From Helianthus annuus (taxonomy: Eukaryota > Streptophyta > Magnoliopsida > Asterales > Asteraceae), in assembly GCF_002127325.2 (NCBI RefSeq), contig NC_035443.2, forward strand, positions 28,611,838-28,675,837: a DNA stretch of 64,000 bases. Direction: 5' to 3'. Under the pieces are notes generated by a model. That model searched no databases and was not told the origin of the DNA. It saw only the letters and a list, made by a program, of their open reading frames with translations. This document shows positions 10,042 through 20,351 of this stretch, piece by piece. Every line of letters begins with the position of its first letter. The stretch's first letter is position 1. A program made the translations under genes and the position numbers.

Positions 10042-11857
10042 TACAAAATTTCACACAATCTAAAATCAGTTAGGATCGTTTGAGGATTCGCTCGGGCGAG
10101 TATCCTATGCTTAACAAATCACCTTGAATCACCTGCAAACAAACAAACACACAATCAGTTTAAACGAACTGAATACGTAAAAGTGTGTGTGTGAAGTCAA
10201 TCTAAGACTCGTTGTTGAAGATTCGCGGATTCAATCCAAAGTTTTTCGGGTGAAATCGTTGAATGAATGGGCTTATCGGAACAAAATAGATTCAATTTGA
10301 AATTAGAATGATTTGGGTCAATGAATATTGGGCTTCTTTTATCACACACTTATTGAACCTTAACTTGTCTTAGGCCTTTCTATTCTAATCACATGCGATT
10401 CACACAAACAAATCTTGGGCCGACACAAATGCTTTTTAAAGTCAATCTAATTGGGCCGAGATTACATGACCAAATCACATGGGCTGTTTAATGGACAAAT
10501 GATTTAACTTTTGATAAAAGCCGATAATGACTCAACGCAAATCAGATCACATCCAAACTTTGGGTCGATATATCTAACAAGTATGATTGGGCGGCTCAAT
10601 TTACATATTCATTGGGCCGTAATAACAATATTAAAGCAAAGATCTCATTGGGCTGTTCCACTGTTGTTCTTTTAATTCATTTGGCCGTTAATGTCCGACA
10701 ACTTTACATCAACAACAAATATCAACAAACACTTATGATTAGGCCAAAATATCAACAAACACTTATGATTGGACCGATTCACATTAATTTCTTTATGATA
10801 ACAACAACCGCAAACCGACAATTTCAATCATTGATTCAAATTTGACCAACATTAATTCAATTCACCACTTTAATTGAAAGAAAACTGATTGGGCCGATTC
10901 TGTTAAGTGGACAGTCAATATGAATTAACCTTTTGATTGTGATTGGGCCGCACATGTAAATCAGTTAGTTGATCTCCGACAAACCTCACTTAACCGACAA
11001 CTATGATTGATTGGGCCGACCTTAATGTTGCAAAAGCCTAATTAAATGTGACCGAAAAACAATGAATGTCCGACAAACAATACAACCTTTAATTGTGATT
11101 GGGCCGATGTTATTATTTTTTTATTATCAGATAATCATGCAGTTTCTAAACATTCAATTCTCATTCGACCAAAAATTTCGAACAGTGTAATCACATGGGC
11201 TTTCTTGGGCAGATAAACATATGCTCAATTGAATAACTCTTGTGAATCACACACAAATGGCCGACAATTTATATGACTGACAAACAGATTTCAATTAATT
11301 GGTTGGAGCGAAATCAAAAACAAATCTTGGAGTGGAATCTCTTGTTTGGTACACACGAGCGGAATCAGACTTTAAATTTCGAGCGAAATCAGATATCGTG
11401 TCTTATGAGCGAAATCAGATTGTAAACTTCGAGCGAAATCAACAATTCTCGAGCGAAATCAACATTTTTTTGAGCGAAATCAAAGTTTTTTCGAGCGAAA
11501 TTAAGGAATTTCGAGCGAAATCATTGTTTTTCGAGTGAAATCAAACGTTTTTGAGCGAAATTAAGTGTTTTGGAGCGAAATCAGCGATTTTGACACGAAA
11601 TCGGACCTAAAACCTTCGATTTCTCCTAAACGGCTAGGAATTTGGATCTGAAACTTGGTAGGGTTATAGATTAGGTGTTTTCGCACAACATATCAAAAAA
11701 TCAGCCGATTCGGACCGTAAAAACCTGTTCAATTTGACGAAAAACAGTGAAAAACGTGAAAGAATGAGTAGAAGATTAAGAAATGATGCAATTCAGATCT
11801 GAAATCGCTGAAATCTGGTACGAATCAATGTGTTTGATCAGTGCAATCGAGCTCCTA
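10042..11857 (-). other. 5' leader of the gag-only element
   Basis: 1.8 kb between PBS and gag with no credible frame. It carries many scattered TTGGGCCG motifs (10430-11110) and, next to the PBS, the GAGCGAAATCA array. Short frames here run through repeats and are not supported as genes. Confidence 0.55.
11299..11590. repeat. GAGCGAAATCA short tandem array
   Basis: About a dozen copies of GAGCGAAATCA spaced 17-30 bp apart fill the part of the leader nearest the PBS. Between copies the text varies (TTTTT, AGATTGTAAACTTC). On the element's RNA the motif reads TGATTTCGCTC. A packaging or dimerisation role is possible but purely inferential. Confidence 0.75.
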
Positions 11858-11869
11858 GCTCTGATACCA
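11858..11869 (-). promoter_or_regulatory. Primer-binding site (tRNA-iMet type)
   Basis: AGCTCTGATACCA on the plus strand is TGGTATCAGAGCT on the element strand, two bases after the LTR end. It complements the 3' end of initiator methionine tRNA, the usual primer for plant Copia and many Gypsy elements, and sets the orientation. Confidence 0.85.
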
Positions 11870-11871
11870 CT

Positions 11872-12266
11872 TGTAGGATCGGTTTTGACACCGTACGATT
11901 GCGTAACGAACGTTCGACGTGCGGAATCCATGAACGTGCATGACCGAACACACAAGAACGTACTAGAACCGTGATTCTTATCGAAGAAGATGACGTGTAC
12001 AATGCAAGAATCACGTGGAGAGAACTTTCTCTCTCTAGACTTTCTCTCTCTAAGCTCTAAGCTCCTCTAATTCCAAATTAGCAAAAGTCTTACAAATGAT
12101 GACATAACTCTCCTATATATAGCCCTTGGAATTAATGAGACTTCTCATTAATTACCAAAATGCCACCTTGCTACTTCTATCTAATTATTACAATATAAAG
12201 CTCGTTTTGAACTGTTTCTCGCTACGGCTTGGATTAACGAAGTCGATAGACATTACTGCACTAACA
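11872..12266 (-). repeat. 5' LTR of the gag-only element
   Basis: A 395-bp LTR adjoining the PBS on its left and the TSD copy TCTTG on its right. It contains a TATATATAG stretch within CTCCTATATATAGCCC. It differs from the left copies mainly at a few C/T positions. Confidence 0.85.
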
Positions 12267-14974
12267 TCTTGGAAGTTCCTGATCTATCTCGGAGCATCCT
12301 CTGAGTTTATTTCAGTCCCTTGGACCACTTGTAAGTGTCCTTTCATGACTAGTTCATTTTATCAAGCCATTGTTCGCAACGAACATGGATACGTGATCGT
12401 AATTAGGTTGGTGTTGAACCCTCAAAAGGGCACCTCCTAAGAATCACGTTTGCTTGGTCAATTGATGAGTCAACGTAATATTATTTTAAAAAGTCAACGG
12501 GTCAGTTTTTGAAATAATTACGATATGAGTTTAGAAATATTTTAAAATACGTTTTAAACAACTTGGTAATAATTATTAGAACATGTGTAAACATGTTCGG
12601 CTCGTCAATTCCAGTTTTAGGATCGGTTCGCAACCGAAAGTCGCGAAGTTTGACTTCTGCGTTGACTTTCAATTATGAACCGAATTAGATTAGTTTGCTA
12701 CTGATTTTAGGTTCCGTTATGATTGTAATATAATGTAGCATAACCTATAAGGTTATATTACACGATCATACTCGAAATCCGAGTTTTTGCACATGTTCCG
12801 TTATTATGCTTAACATTGACCATATTGCCCTTATGGTCTAAAAACGAGATTTTTTGAATATGTAAGCATGCAAATAGCTTTGTTACTGATATATAAACAT
12901 GTCAAAATTATTTGACGATGATTTCTGGTCTCAAATCAAAGTTATGCAAGATATTGTAAAATTGAACTTTTTATTAATTAAATTACGCTTTTGTGCATAA
13001 ATCATGTTTAAACCCAAATTTTGGCACCAAACTCGTTACCTACTATTATGATATTATTTTTAGGGATTTTTGGAATGTTGGGTCAGATTATAAACTGACC
13101 ATATCATTGAGTTCTTGTATAAATTCGATAAATGACGATAAAGCCCTTTTTGTTAATAAAATGAGATTCACATATGATTAACATGCCAAACCATTCCCTA
13201 CTGACTTAATATGTAAAATAAAATATTTAAACCATTCAAGGCTGTTCAAAAATCTCAGAATCACATAAATATCGCAAATATCGTCAATTATCGAGTTTTA
13301 CGCTAATTAGGTGCATAGTATGGTTTAAAACCATATTTAGCACCCCAAGACTTGTTACCTACTGAAATTATAAATAATTTTTAATATTTTTACAGTAGGT
13401 ATAAGTCATGAACTCAAACTTCCAATTTTGTCCCTAAAGGCATATGTGAAATGACCAAAATACTCTTTTGGGGCATAGTTTGGCCATAAATGGTAAACCA
13501 CGCATATGTATGATATCTTACTGTTATAACATTATGAAATAAACATTTTTCCAGAATTTTCTAGACCAGAACATCAGTTTATGATTAAACCTCTTTTATA
13601 AATCTTAAAATGACCCAAAATGCCCTTACGGGACTTAAGTTGGTTTAAAAATCTTTTTGGGCATAATTGTTGATAGCCTACTGATATCATAACATATTTG
13701 AAGCATGATAACTTATGGAACTTGTATATGACTCATCCGGCTACCTGTTATTCATATACGCGTTCGGTACGGTTTATGTAACTAGTTTGCGTAAATTAGC
13801 CGAAACGGGTCAAACCTTATCGTTTTAACTTAAAAATCCAGAATGTATTTAGTTTACCCATTATATACAAGTCTTCATACTTGTTGGGTCTAAATCACAT
13901 TCCAATCCGGTCATTGCTTAATCTAGCGTTTCATGCCGTAAACCTTTCTTTAAACTAACCGGTCTAAGTTTATCACTTAAATAAGACCCGTTAGGAATCT
14001 CATAGGTTAAATATAACCTTCGTTCCAGATTAGGAGCCCCAACAAAAGATACTTGTACTTATTGAGTAGATGATACGACTGAGTATACAAATCTAGTATT
14101 TTAAGCTCAGGTAAATACTTTTAACTTAATTTCCCTTATATGGCCTTGGGATACGGTAAAATATTACCGCTTGGTCGGGTGTAGAAACCTTTTAACCGAA
14201 AATGGTTAAATTGCATAATCCCGCTTTAATCAGTGTTGCTTGATAACAAATAACATTGGGAGTTAACGACCGTGTCCTGGATATCCTCGGCTCATTTAAA
14301 AAGCGTAAATGGCTACGACTTAAGCACGGGGTGTAGGCATACACCTGTTCGTTGCGTTTGTAAAAGATATACTCATTTGCTGGGGTAACCCGCCGTGAGT
14401 TTTTATTTGTGGTGTGTTGTTTAATCTTGTTCGGTTTATTTATACCGGCCCTAAATGTTGGACAAACATGTAAATCTGATACAAGATTGTTATTAATATA
14501 ATTGTCCCAAGTTATAAAAGAATCTTTGTGCCTTGTGCATTTAAATAAATTTTCATAAAATATTTTCGTGCCTTGTGCACCTAAACCAATTTTCATAAAC
14601 ATTTTCAAATATGTCGGTTAATTGTATTTACTGGTGTAAACTGACGTATTTTTTTTAAAGACAAGTGATAGTTGCTATACGAAATTGGCTGGGAGCTCTG
14701 GGCGTTAAGTAGAGGATCTTGCAAGTCCGTAATGCCTTATGTCTGTTAAACATGTTGTGTATTTGATTTAGATCCGCCCGTGGATTTAATATTACAAACT
14801 CGTATGTAATTATCATTTCAGTATTTTCTAACAATTGGGTTTGTAATAATATTTTATATTCCAAGACTTCCGCTGTGCTATTTTGTGTATGTTTGACTAT
14901 GACGACATCAATCTTACGTCACAATACTCCCCATCGGGCCCACTGGGCTAAGCTGTAAATATCGGGGTGTGACA

Positions 14975-15108
14975 CATGTAAGCAAACCAGATTGTAATCC
15001 ATCAAAACACCTTTTCAGCTCTTGAAGAGTAGCATAGATTGTTTTGATCTGACGATCCATAACCGTTCTCACCGTTATCAACCTTTTCACCGTTTCCCTA
15101 AATCCTGG
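14975..15108 (-). pseudogene. Upstream exon-like piece of the disrupted host gene
   Basis: Minus-strand open text (contains DRQIKTIYATLQELKRCF and ends GLQSGLL) lies directly to the right of the solo LTR. If one 5-bp target copy is removed, it continues in the same frame as the piece at 3537-3389, giving a frame through the insertion point. The right end is cut by a MITE at ~15109. The encoded family is unknown to me; helical and slightly basic. Confidence 0.4.
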
Positions 15109-15682
15109 CCCTATATATATATAGGGAGAAGATCATGCGAGAACCACCTCTTATTGCGAGAACCAATGTGAACACAACCAAAAATGCCTAAAAATAGCTA
15201 AAAATCACACAAATTTTTTTTTTAAATTTTTTATATAAAAATCGCTACTTTTCGAAGCAAAAAAAAATCAAAATTTTTAGAAAAAAAAAAAATTTTTTTG
15301 GCCACTAAAAGTAGCGATTTGAGCATAAAAAATATTAAAAAAAATTTTTTAGATTTTTTTTAGATTTTTTTTAGTTTTTTGGGGGTTTAGTTTTTAGCAT
15401 TTTAGCTGGGGGGGGGGTTAGGTTTTTGGGGGGTGGGGGAGGGGGGTTTAGGTTTTGGGGGGGGGGGGGAGGGGGTTAGGTTTTTTTTAGGTTTTTTGGG
15501 GGTTTTAGTTTTTAGCATTTAGCTGGGGGGGGGGTTTAGCTTTGGGGGGGGGGGTTAGGTTTTTTTGGGGGGGGGGGTGGGGGTTAGGTTTTTTTAGGTT
15601 TTTTTTTTTTTTGCTATTTTAGGTTTTGTTAACATTGATTCTCGCGGTTCTCACAATAAATGGAGTTCTCGCATGAGCCCCT

Positions 15683-15690
<8 letters not shown>
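15109..15690. mobile_element. MITE-like element with ~30-bp terminal inverted repeats
   Basis: The left end (CATGCGAGAACCACC..., then TTATTGCGAGAACC) pairs with the right end (GGTTCTCACAATAA...GGAGTTCTCGCATG), each next to TATATA text. The interior is nearly pure A/T runs followed by long G/T runs; no coding frame. TIRs plus TA-rich flanks suggest a small DNA transposon in a TA microsatellite. Superfamily not determined. Confidence 0.55.
15390..15600 (+). repeat. G-tract / T-tract low complexity (G-quadruplex-prone)
   Basis: Several runs of 8-11 G alternate with TTAGGTTTTT and TTTAGC spacers within the MITE. At least six G-runs of eight or more occur in ~210 bp. These could form G-quadruplexes on the plus strand; long mononucleotide runs may also be imprecise in assembly. 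Confidence 0.75.

Positions 15691-15766
<76 letters not shown>
15686..15766. repeat. (TA)n microsatellite
   Basis: About 80 bp of uninterrupted TA dinucleotide between the right end of the MITE and another MITE-like start (GTAGGGTAGGGTTCTAGAGTG). Confidence 0.9.
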
Positions 15767-15769
<3 letters not shown>

Positions 15770-15976
15770 GGGTAGGGTTCTAGAGTGAACACTAAGTTGA
15801 GAGTGAAACTTGTGAATTGATCTGGACCCTTGATTTACATAATATTGAGATTTTAATTTAATGGCATGATGGTAATTATGGGGTTAATTTTAAATATTTA
15901 ATTAAACTGAAAAGGGTAGTTTTATCGAATATATCATAATCCCTCAATATACGCACTTTCAACTTTATTGCAAGAT

Positions 15977-16198
15977 CATTCATTTTCTCTTTCATTGATT
16001 ATCATTATCAAAAAAGAAGAAGGCAGAGCGACTGCTGCCGACGAAGAAGAAGTGCAGTCGTCGACGAAGAAGAATCACTGTCGTCGACATTCATTTTCTC
16101 TTTCATTGATTATTATTATCAAAAAAGAAGAAGGCAGAGCGACTATCGCTGACGAAGAAGAAGAGCTGACGTTGATGAAGAAGAATCACTGCCGTCGA
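15977..16198 (+). repeat. Two-copy ~111-bp tandem duplication
   Basis: Both units run from CATTCATTTTCTCTTTC through GAAGAAGGCAGAGCGACT to AAGAATCACTG(T/C)CGTCG. They differ at a modest number of positions including a small indel. Confidence 0.8.
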
Positions 16199-16492
16199 AG
16201 ATTAAGATTCGCCGAAATCTGCAAACGTTATCCAGCCACCAAGGTACACTAATATCATCTTAGAATGAGTATGTTTGTTGTCGTTCCTAATGCCGGAATC
16301 TTCAATCTAGGGCTTGTATTCAATATCCACATTTTTTTTTGTTTTTCTGATCTACTGGGGTATTAGAGTTCTGATTTAAGTTGTTTAGTGTTTAATTTTT
16401 GCAAAAATTTGTTTCGATCATGTTGATGTTGAGTGTGTATGTGCCGTCGAGACCGATAGGGGGTTAGGGTTTAGTTTCGTGTTTGAGGTGGG

Positions 16493-16755
16493 TGTACACA
16501 TGTGTATTCTAATGATTGTTATTGTTTTGATGAAAATGTTAATTTCTTGGATGCTAATGATTTGGGTGAAAGTATAAGTGTGTACACGTGTGTATATTTG
16601 TTGAATGTTAATATCTTGAATGCGAAGGTATAAGTGTGTACACATGTGTTTGTGTATATTGATTTTAAGTTGATTTGAACATTGTTATCTTAGGGTTGTG
16701 ATTTAAGTTATTCTGGGTATTAGTTTCGTGATTCAGATGAGTATACACATGTGTA
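16493..16755. repeat. Four dispersed TACACATGTGTA-type palindromes
   Basis: TGTACACATGTGTA at 16493, TGTACACGTGTGTA at 16581, TGTACACATGTGT at 16637 and TATACACATGTGTA at 16742. Each core is a near-perfect palindrome in intron-like DNA. They may be decayed repeats of one unit. Confidence 0.6.
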
Positions 16756-17040
16756 TTTTCATGATTGATGTTGTTTTATTATAACCGCTAGTTTCATGAT
16801 TAATGTTGTTTTGTCAAAATTGTTAGTTTTCTTTTTTTTTTTTTTTTTTTGGTGTTGAGGGTTTACAACTTCTCATGGTTGAACACTCAAACTAAGGTTG
16901 TGGATAACAAACTTTAATCCGTGATAATATAAACTTTTCCGACTTACTTAATAAGAAACATATGTCCACACAGTGACTTTTGGAAAATGAAATACAAATG
17001 AAAGAAGGAGTCTTCAATCGTCTCCTATTCTTTATTCCCG

Positions 17041-17280
17041 CTATTCCTCTTCTTGTTTCATCGTATACGGCATTGACACTGAAGGGTTCAACGGTTGATG
17101 TAAGTCCTCCAAGTAAGGATCCATTGTATGAGTGGAATCCGCAGATTCAATGGTTAATGAATAATAGGGATCTCGAATTGGAGTTTGACTGGTATAATCA
17201 AGGATTGGAATTTCAAAGTTTGGGGGTAAAAAGTATGGATCTTCAGCGTCCACTGGTATAAACCTCGAGGTCGGTTTACA
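17041..17280 (-). CDS. Exon-like open frame, unidentified
   Basis: Minus-strand frame of ~75 codons (from about 17280 to a TAG near 17041) with Pro/Asp/Tyr-rich text such as EDPYFLPPNFEIPILDY and MDPYLEDLHQPLNPS. Composition looks protein-like, but the plus strand is open over the same bases. No ATG fits the 5' end well, so if real it is an internal exon or a gene fragment. The Copia LTR starts 26 bp to its right. Confidence 0.25.
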   Translation of the reverse strand, partial: CKPTSRFIPVDAEDPYFLPPNFEIPILDYTSQTPIRDPYYSLTIESADSTHTMDPYLEDLHQPLNPSVSMPYTMKQEEE

Positions 17281-17305
17281 GTAGGTTTAGTTTTAGGGAT
17301 ATGGA

Positions 17306-18075
17306 TGTTAGGATCTAAGTTTGACTTTATTGTGTTGTTTTAGTTAAGTTGATAAATGGAAGAAGATAAAACAGAGAATAACTGCACCGGAATGAATGTA
17401 AAATTTATAACACAATCAAGGAAAGATTAACTTTGATCATAGAATGTTTTCATTAGTCAAAAGATTGAAATATTACAAAGTTTCAACTTATGCATGCATG
17501 AACACTAACTCCCCCTCAGCCTGAGCTCACAATAGTTGTTCGTACAAGATGAGTGTGTGCAAAGAGCAAATAGAACAGTACAGGCACCGTCTATTTATAG
17601 TACAAATCTAACCATTGTGGCATCTTTGCTGACATCACCTAGACAGTGACATCTAACAGTTATAACAACCTCTAAACACTGACGCTATACAAACAATGTT
17701 ACATTAATAATAAACTAATATTAAGCACTGATGAGGCGATCCACTGATGATGCTTTAAACGCTGATTAGTCTGAGCACTGCTTTCTTCTAAGGTTGAGCA
17801 TGCCTTTGATTCCAGCAATATTTTGTCTTCAGCAACACTTTGACACCAGTAGTTGATTGGTTTTTAACAGTCTTTTAAATCAACAGGGCTTTGATATAAC
17901 AGTCTTTATACACAACAGTCTTTATACACAACAGTCTTTAGGTTCATCAGTTGTTTAGTACCACTACCATTAGAGGGAATTAGTCTTCAAACACTGTTAT
18001 TGCTGATCATTTGTTCAGAACCAGTTTTGTCTTTTCTATCATCTTTTCTTCAAGGAAGGATCACATGAGCCAACA
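17306..18075 (-). mobile_element. 3' LTR of a minus-strand Copia element
   Basis: Plus-strand TGTTAGGATC...GAGCCAACA, 770 bp, with TGTTRG/CYAACA ends. It is followed on the right by ATCTCCCCCTAG, the complement of an AGGGGGAGA-type polypurine tract typical of plant Copia (Sirevirus-like) elements. CTATTTATAG at 17591-17600 is a TATA box on the minus strand. The matching 5' LTR is not in this window up to the next element, so the copy is partial or continues beyond later insertions. Confidence 0.65.
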
Positions 18076-18567
18076 ATCTCCCCCTAGAACAGATGATGCC
18101 AAAACACTTCATTATTTATGATCTTTATTCTCTCATCAACCTTTCCCGGATTTGCCCTTTGAATTGGAGCTCAAAATCCAAGGAATCAGTGTCATCTTCA
18201 TCCCTTTGAAGTTAAAGGTTCATAAGATCTTGGAGGTCAACTGCATTCAGACCAAGTGCAGCCTCCCTTGATAACCTTTCAACACTACCATCAGACTTGA
18301 GCAGAGTCAATACGTGGGTCTGTTTGTCAGACTTCCACTTTAGTATTTTTGGGTCTCATGTGTTTCTTGGGAGAAGTTTTATTTGTGATGAGTTTGGGGA
18401 TTGTGGTCTGCTTGACAAACTTTGAATAGTTTCAGCAAATTGAGCTTCAAGTTGCTAGGAAGCATCATCCAATCCAAATTGTAATTGATTTCTGATAGCC
18501 TCTTTTCTGAATTCAACTTCCCTGTTTTCATCTTCCTCATCAATCAGTTATTGTCTTTTTCTTAGGT
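18076..18567 (-). other. PPT and 3' untranslated part of the Copia element
   Basis: PPT complement at 18077-18087, then ~480 bp with decayed coding-like text and no open frame, up to the stop of the next ORF. Confidence 0.4.
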
Positions 18568-19470
18568 TCAAGACACTGATGGATACATCTGATGATATGA
18601 ATAACTTTTTAGAGGAAAGGGTCTGCTGAGGTCTATCAGTGGTTTCATCATCATATATACTGGCTTCTTAGGCAGGGAAGGATCTGTCTTTCTTAGTTCT
18701 TCTAACTTTTTGTAAGTTAGATCAACATTCTGCTTAGACCATCTTGCAATTGATCTAGCAGGCCCATAATTAGCTACTACAAGTTTTGCACTCTTTCTTT
18801 TATACCTCAATGCTTGATCCACATCAACCTTCTTGTATTTTTTCCAGTTGGGTGCAGATTTCTTCATATGAGGATCCTTTTTCATCAATTCAATTCTATC
18901 TACTTCTTCTTTAAGAGCTTCAAGAGGCCAGTCTTTGAAATCAGACCTGTAGGCTTTGTAGGGCTTAGTATCCATGATGATGTTTAAGAAATCAGTCCTT
19001 AATACGTGTTGAAGTTCAACATTTGGTGGTAGATTTGACATGGTCTTACTAAGGTCTCTAGCAAAGTCTTCTAACTTCCTGACTTTACTAAGCCCATGTT
19101 GCATGCGACCTTGTAAGTTGATGTCTCCTAGCCCTTTACTCTCTTCCATATATTCTGCTTGTTTGGCTTTCATCTTCAGATATTCATCAATGTTCGTAGG
19201 TGTTTTGAAGCCATGAAGAGATGAGAAGGTTCTTTGAGATGGATCATCCTCTATGTGAAATTGTTTCGTTTCATCTTGAACTACGAGCAGTTCCAGAGGG
19301 AATTGAACTGCCAATGGAATGTTTCGTAGGATGTAGCCAACGGGTGGATGATTGAGTGGGTTGGTTTTTGGTGATGATGGTGGAATGAATGGAGTAGGTG
19401 TGGTTTGAATGAATGGAGTAGATGATAAGGGAATTGGTGTAAGTATATCTTTTTCATCTTCATGCACCAT
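18568..19470 (-). CDS. Additional ORF near 3' LTR of Copia element, C-terminal part
   Basis: 300 residues: a Pro/Thr/Ser-rich N-terminus (~1-45), then a charged helical region with DEYLKMKAKQAEYMEESKGL and DRIELMKKDPHMKKSAPNWK. It lies on the same strand as the LTR and immediately upstream of its PPT, the position where Sireviruses carry an extra ORF after pol. No transmembrane segment or retroviral envelope motif is visible. Similar long hypothetical frames are common in Asteraceae Copia elements (recognition only). Start at 19470 is the first ATG of the frame; it likely continued upstream before frameshifts. Confidence 0.45.
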   Translation of the reverse strand: MVHEDEKDILTPIPLSSTPFIQTTPTPFIPPSSPKTNPLNHPPVGYILRNIPLAVQFPLELLVVQDETKQFHIEDDPSQRTFSSLHGFKTPTNIDEYLKMKAKQAEYMEESKGLGDINLQGRMQHGLSKVRKLEDFARDLSKTMSNLPPNVELQHVLRTDFLNIIMDTKPYKAYRSDFKDWPLEALKEEVDRIELMKKDPHMKKSAPNWKKYKKVDVDQALRYKRKSAKLVVANYGPARSIARWSKQNVDLTYKKLEELRKTDPSLPKKPVYMMMKPLIDLSRPFPLKSYSYHQMYPSVS

Positions 19471-19620
19471 AAATTTTCTTTTTCTTGTGTAAACAGATTT
19501 TGGAGGAGGAGGAGGCGAAGGAGAATGTGATATGGGTGCAAGGGTTGATTATGATGGAAATCTTTGAGGTGTTGGTGGTTTTGTTGATTGTGGAGGATGA
19601 AAGTGGGTTGAATCAGTGGT

Positions 19621-20016
19621 TTAACTAATAGCTGTTGAAACAACTGGTGTTTCAACATCTGTTGCTATGGATGATGGTGGAGGTGATAGAGGATTTGTTT
19701 TCTGCTTTATGAGAGGTGGTTTTTTGTGGTGAAGGTTTTGGTTTGGGTGTGTCAGTGTTTGGCTTTTGGAACCATCAGTGGTTTTGGGACCAGCAGTGGT
19801 TGGCTTTTGTGGTGGTGATTTCGCTTTAGGAAATGTGGCAATGGGAGGTTTGTTGTGTTTGTAAGATTTTCTACTTGTTGAGGGTCCAATGTTTAACACT
19901 TTGTTTTCTTCCTTCACCTTTTTCTTCAACTCCTTCCTCAGAACATCTTGTCTACTTTCTTTTCTATCCTTTTTCTTCTGCTTTGCTTCAATTTCCTTAT
20001 CTGTCTGGATATTCAA
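19621..20016 (-). CDS. Additional ORF, basic low-complexity middle part
   Basis: 131 residues: Lys/Glu-rich N-terminus (EAKQKKKDRKESRQDVLRKE) followed by a Pro/Lys/Thr-rich linker. It sits between the other two pieces in the same orientation in a different frame, consistent with one long frame broken by indels. No known domain. Confidence 0.4.
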   Translation of the reverse strand: MNIQTDKEIEAKQKKKDRKESRQDVLRKELKKKVKEENKVLNIGPSTSRKSYKHNKPPIATFPKAKSPPQKPTTAGPKTTDGSKSQTLTHPNQNLHHKKPPLIKQKTNPLSPPPSSIATDVETPVVSTAIS

Positions 20017-20351
20017 GATTTCATCAACTCCCTTTTTCTTTCTAATGTCAGATTTTTCAGAAGATTTTGCAGAAGACTTTTTAGCAGGCTCTGGCTTTTA
20101 TTTTAGCTGATTCCTTGGTGTAGGTTTGCCAAAGTTTATCATTCAATCCTTCTCCCCTTTTTGGCATTATCTTCATCATCCTTTTCAAAGATTGGTGCAG
20201 GGGTAGTGCCAGTCATTTTTGCAAGGGAATCTTTAATTCCCCTGATATCAGCCTATGTATCTTTGTACCTTACATTAACCATAACATTGATCAACTCCAT
20301 GTGTGAGTTGTGGTTGATTTCAGTCAAATCCCTTTGAGCTGCAAGAATAGG

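Larger units (their letters stand above)
4813..12266 (-). mobile_element. Non-autonomous LTR retrotransposon with gag only (TR-GAG type)
   Basis: It is flanked by perfect 5-bp TSDs, TCTTG at 4808-4812 and 12267-12271. The LTRs are 395 bp (TGTAGGATCGG...CACTAACA on the plus strand). The PBS complement at 11858-11869 and the PPT complement at 5606-5618 show the element reads on the minus strand. The only coding content is a broken gag (8170-10041); there is no protease, RT, RNase H or integrase, so mobilisation would need proteins from a partner. The left side has two tandem LTRs. The three LTRs differ at few positions, some C-to-T at CG sites, implying recent insertion. Confidence 0.8.
3538..14974 (+). 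mobile_element. Ty3/Gypsy (Tekay-like) solo LTR, split by a nested element
   Basis: The LTR starts TGTAACACCTCG and ends GGGGTGTGACA. Without the insert at 4813-12266 (plus 5-bp TSD) it is ~4.0 kb. It aligns along its length with the reverse complement of the 47735-51369 LTR of the minus-strand chromovirus, which fixes family and orientation. U3 carries 159-bp repeats and a GC cassette; a TATA box is at ~4743. No PBS, gag or pol adjoins either end, so it is a solo LTR. Flanks CCTAT and CATGT agree at only 3 of 5 positions, so the TSD is uncertain, but the host reading frame rejoins if 5 bp are duplicated. Confidence 0.75.
15767..17040 (+). other. Undefined transcribed-looking region with a 110-bp duplication
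   Basis: It starts with a MITE-like GGGTTCTAGAGTGAACAC edge. At 15977-16198 a ~111-bp unit rich in GACGAAGAAGAA is present twice. An open frame (15968-16252) through it repeats the same peptide phrase (HSFSLSLIIIIKKEEGRA), which looks like duplicated UTR rather than protein. CCAAGGTACAC at ~16240 could be a splice donor followed by intron-like T-rich text. A long T-run lies at 16829-16850. Confidence 0.35.

Noticed and set aside
15968..16252. 94-codon frame with repeated KKEEGRA peptide
   Set aside because: The repeat is a DNA duplication in UTR-like sequence; no start context, homology or conserved domain is visible.
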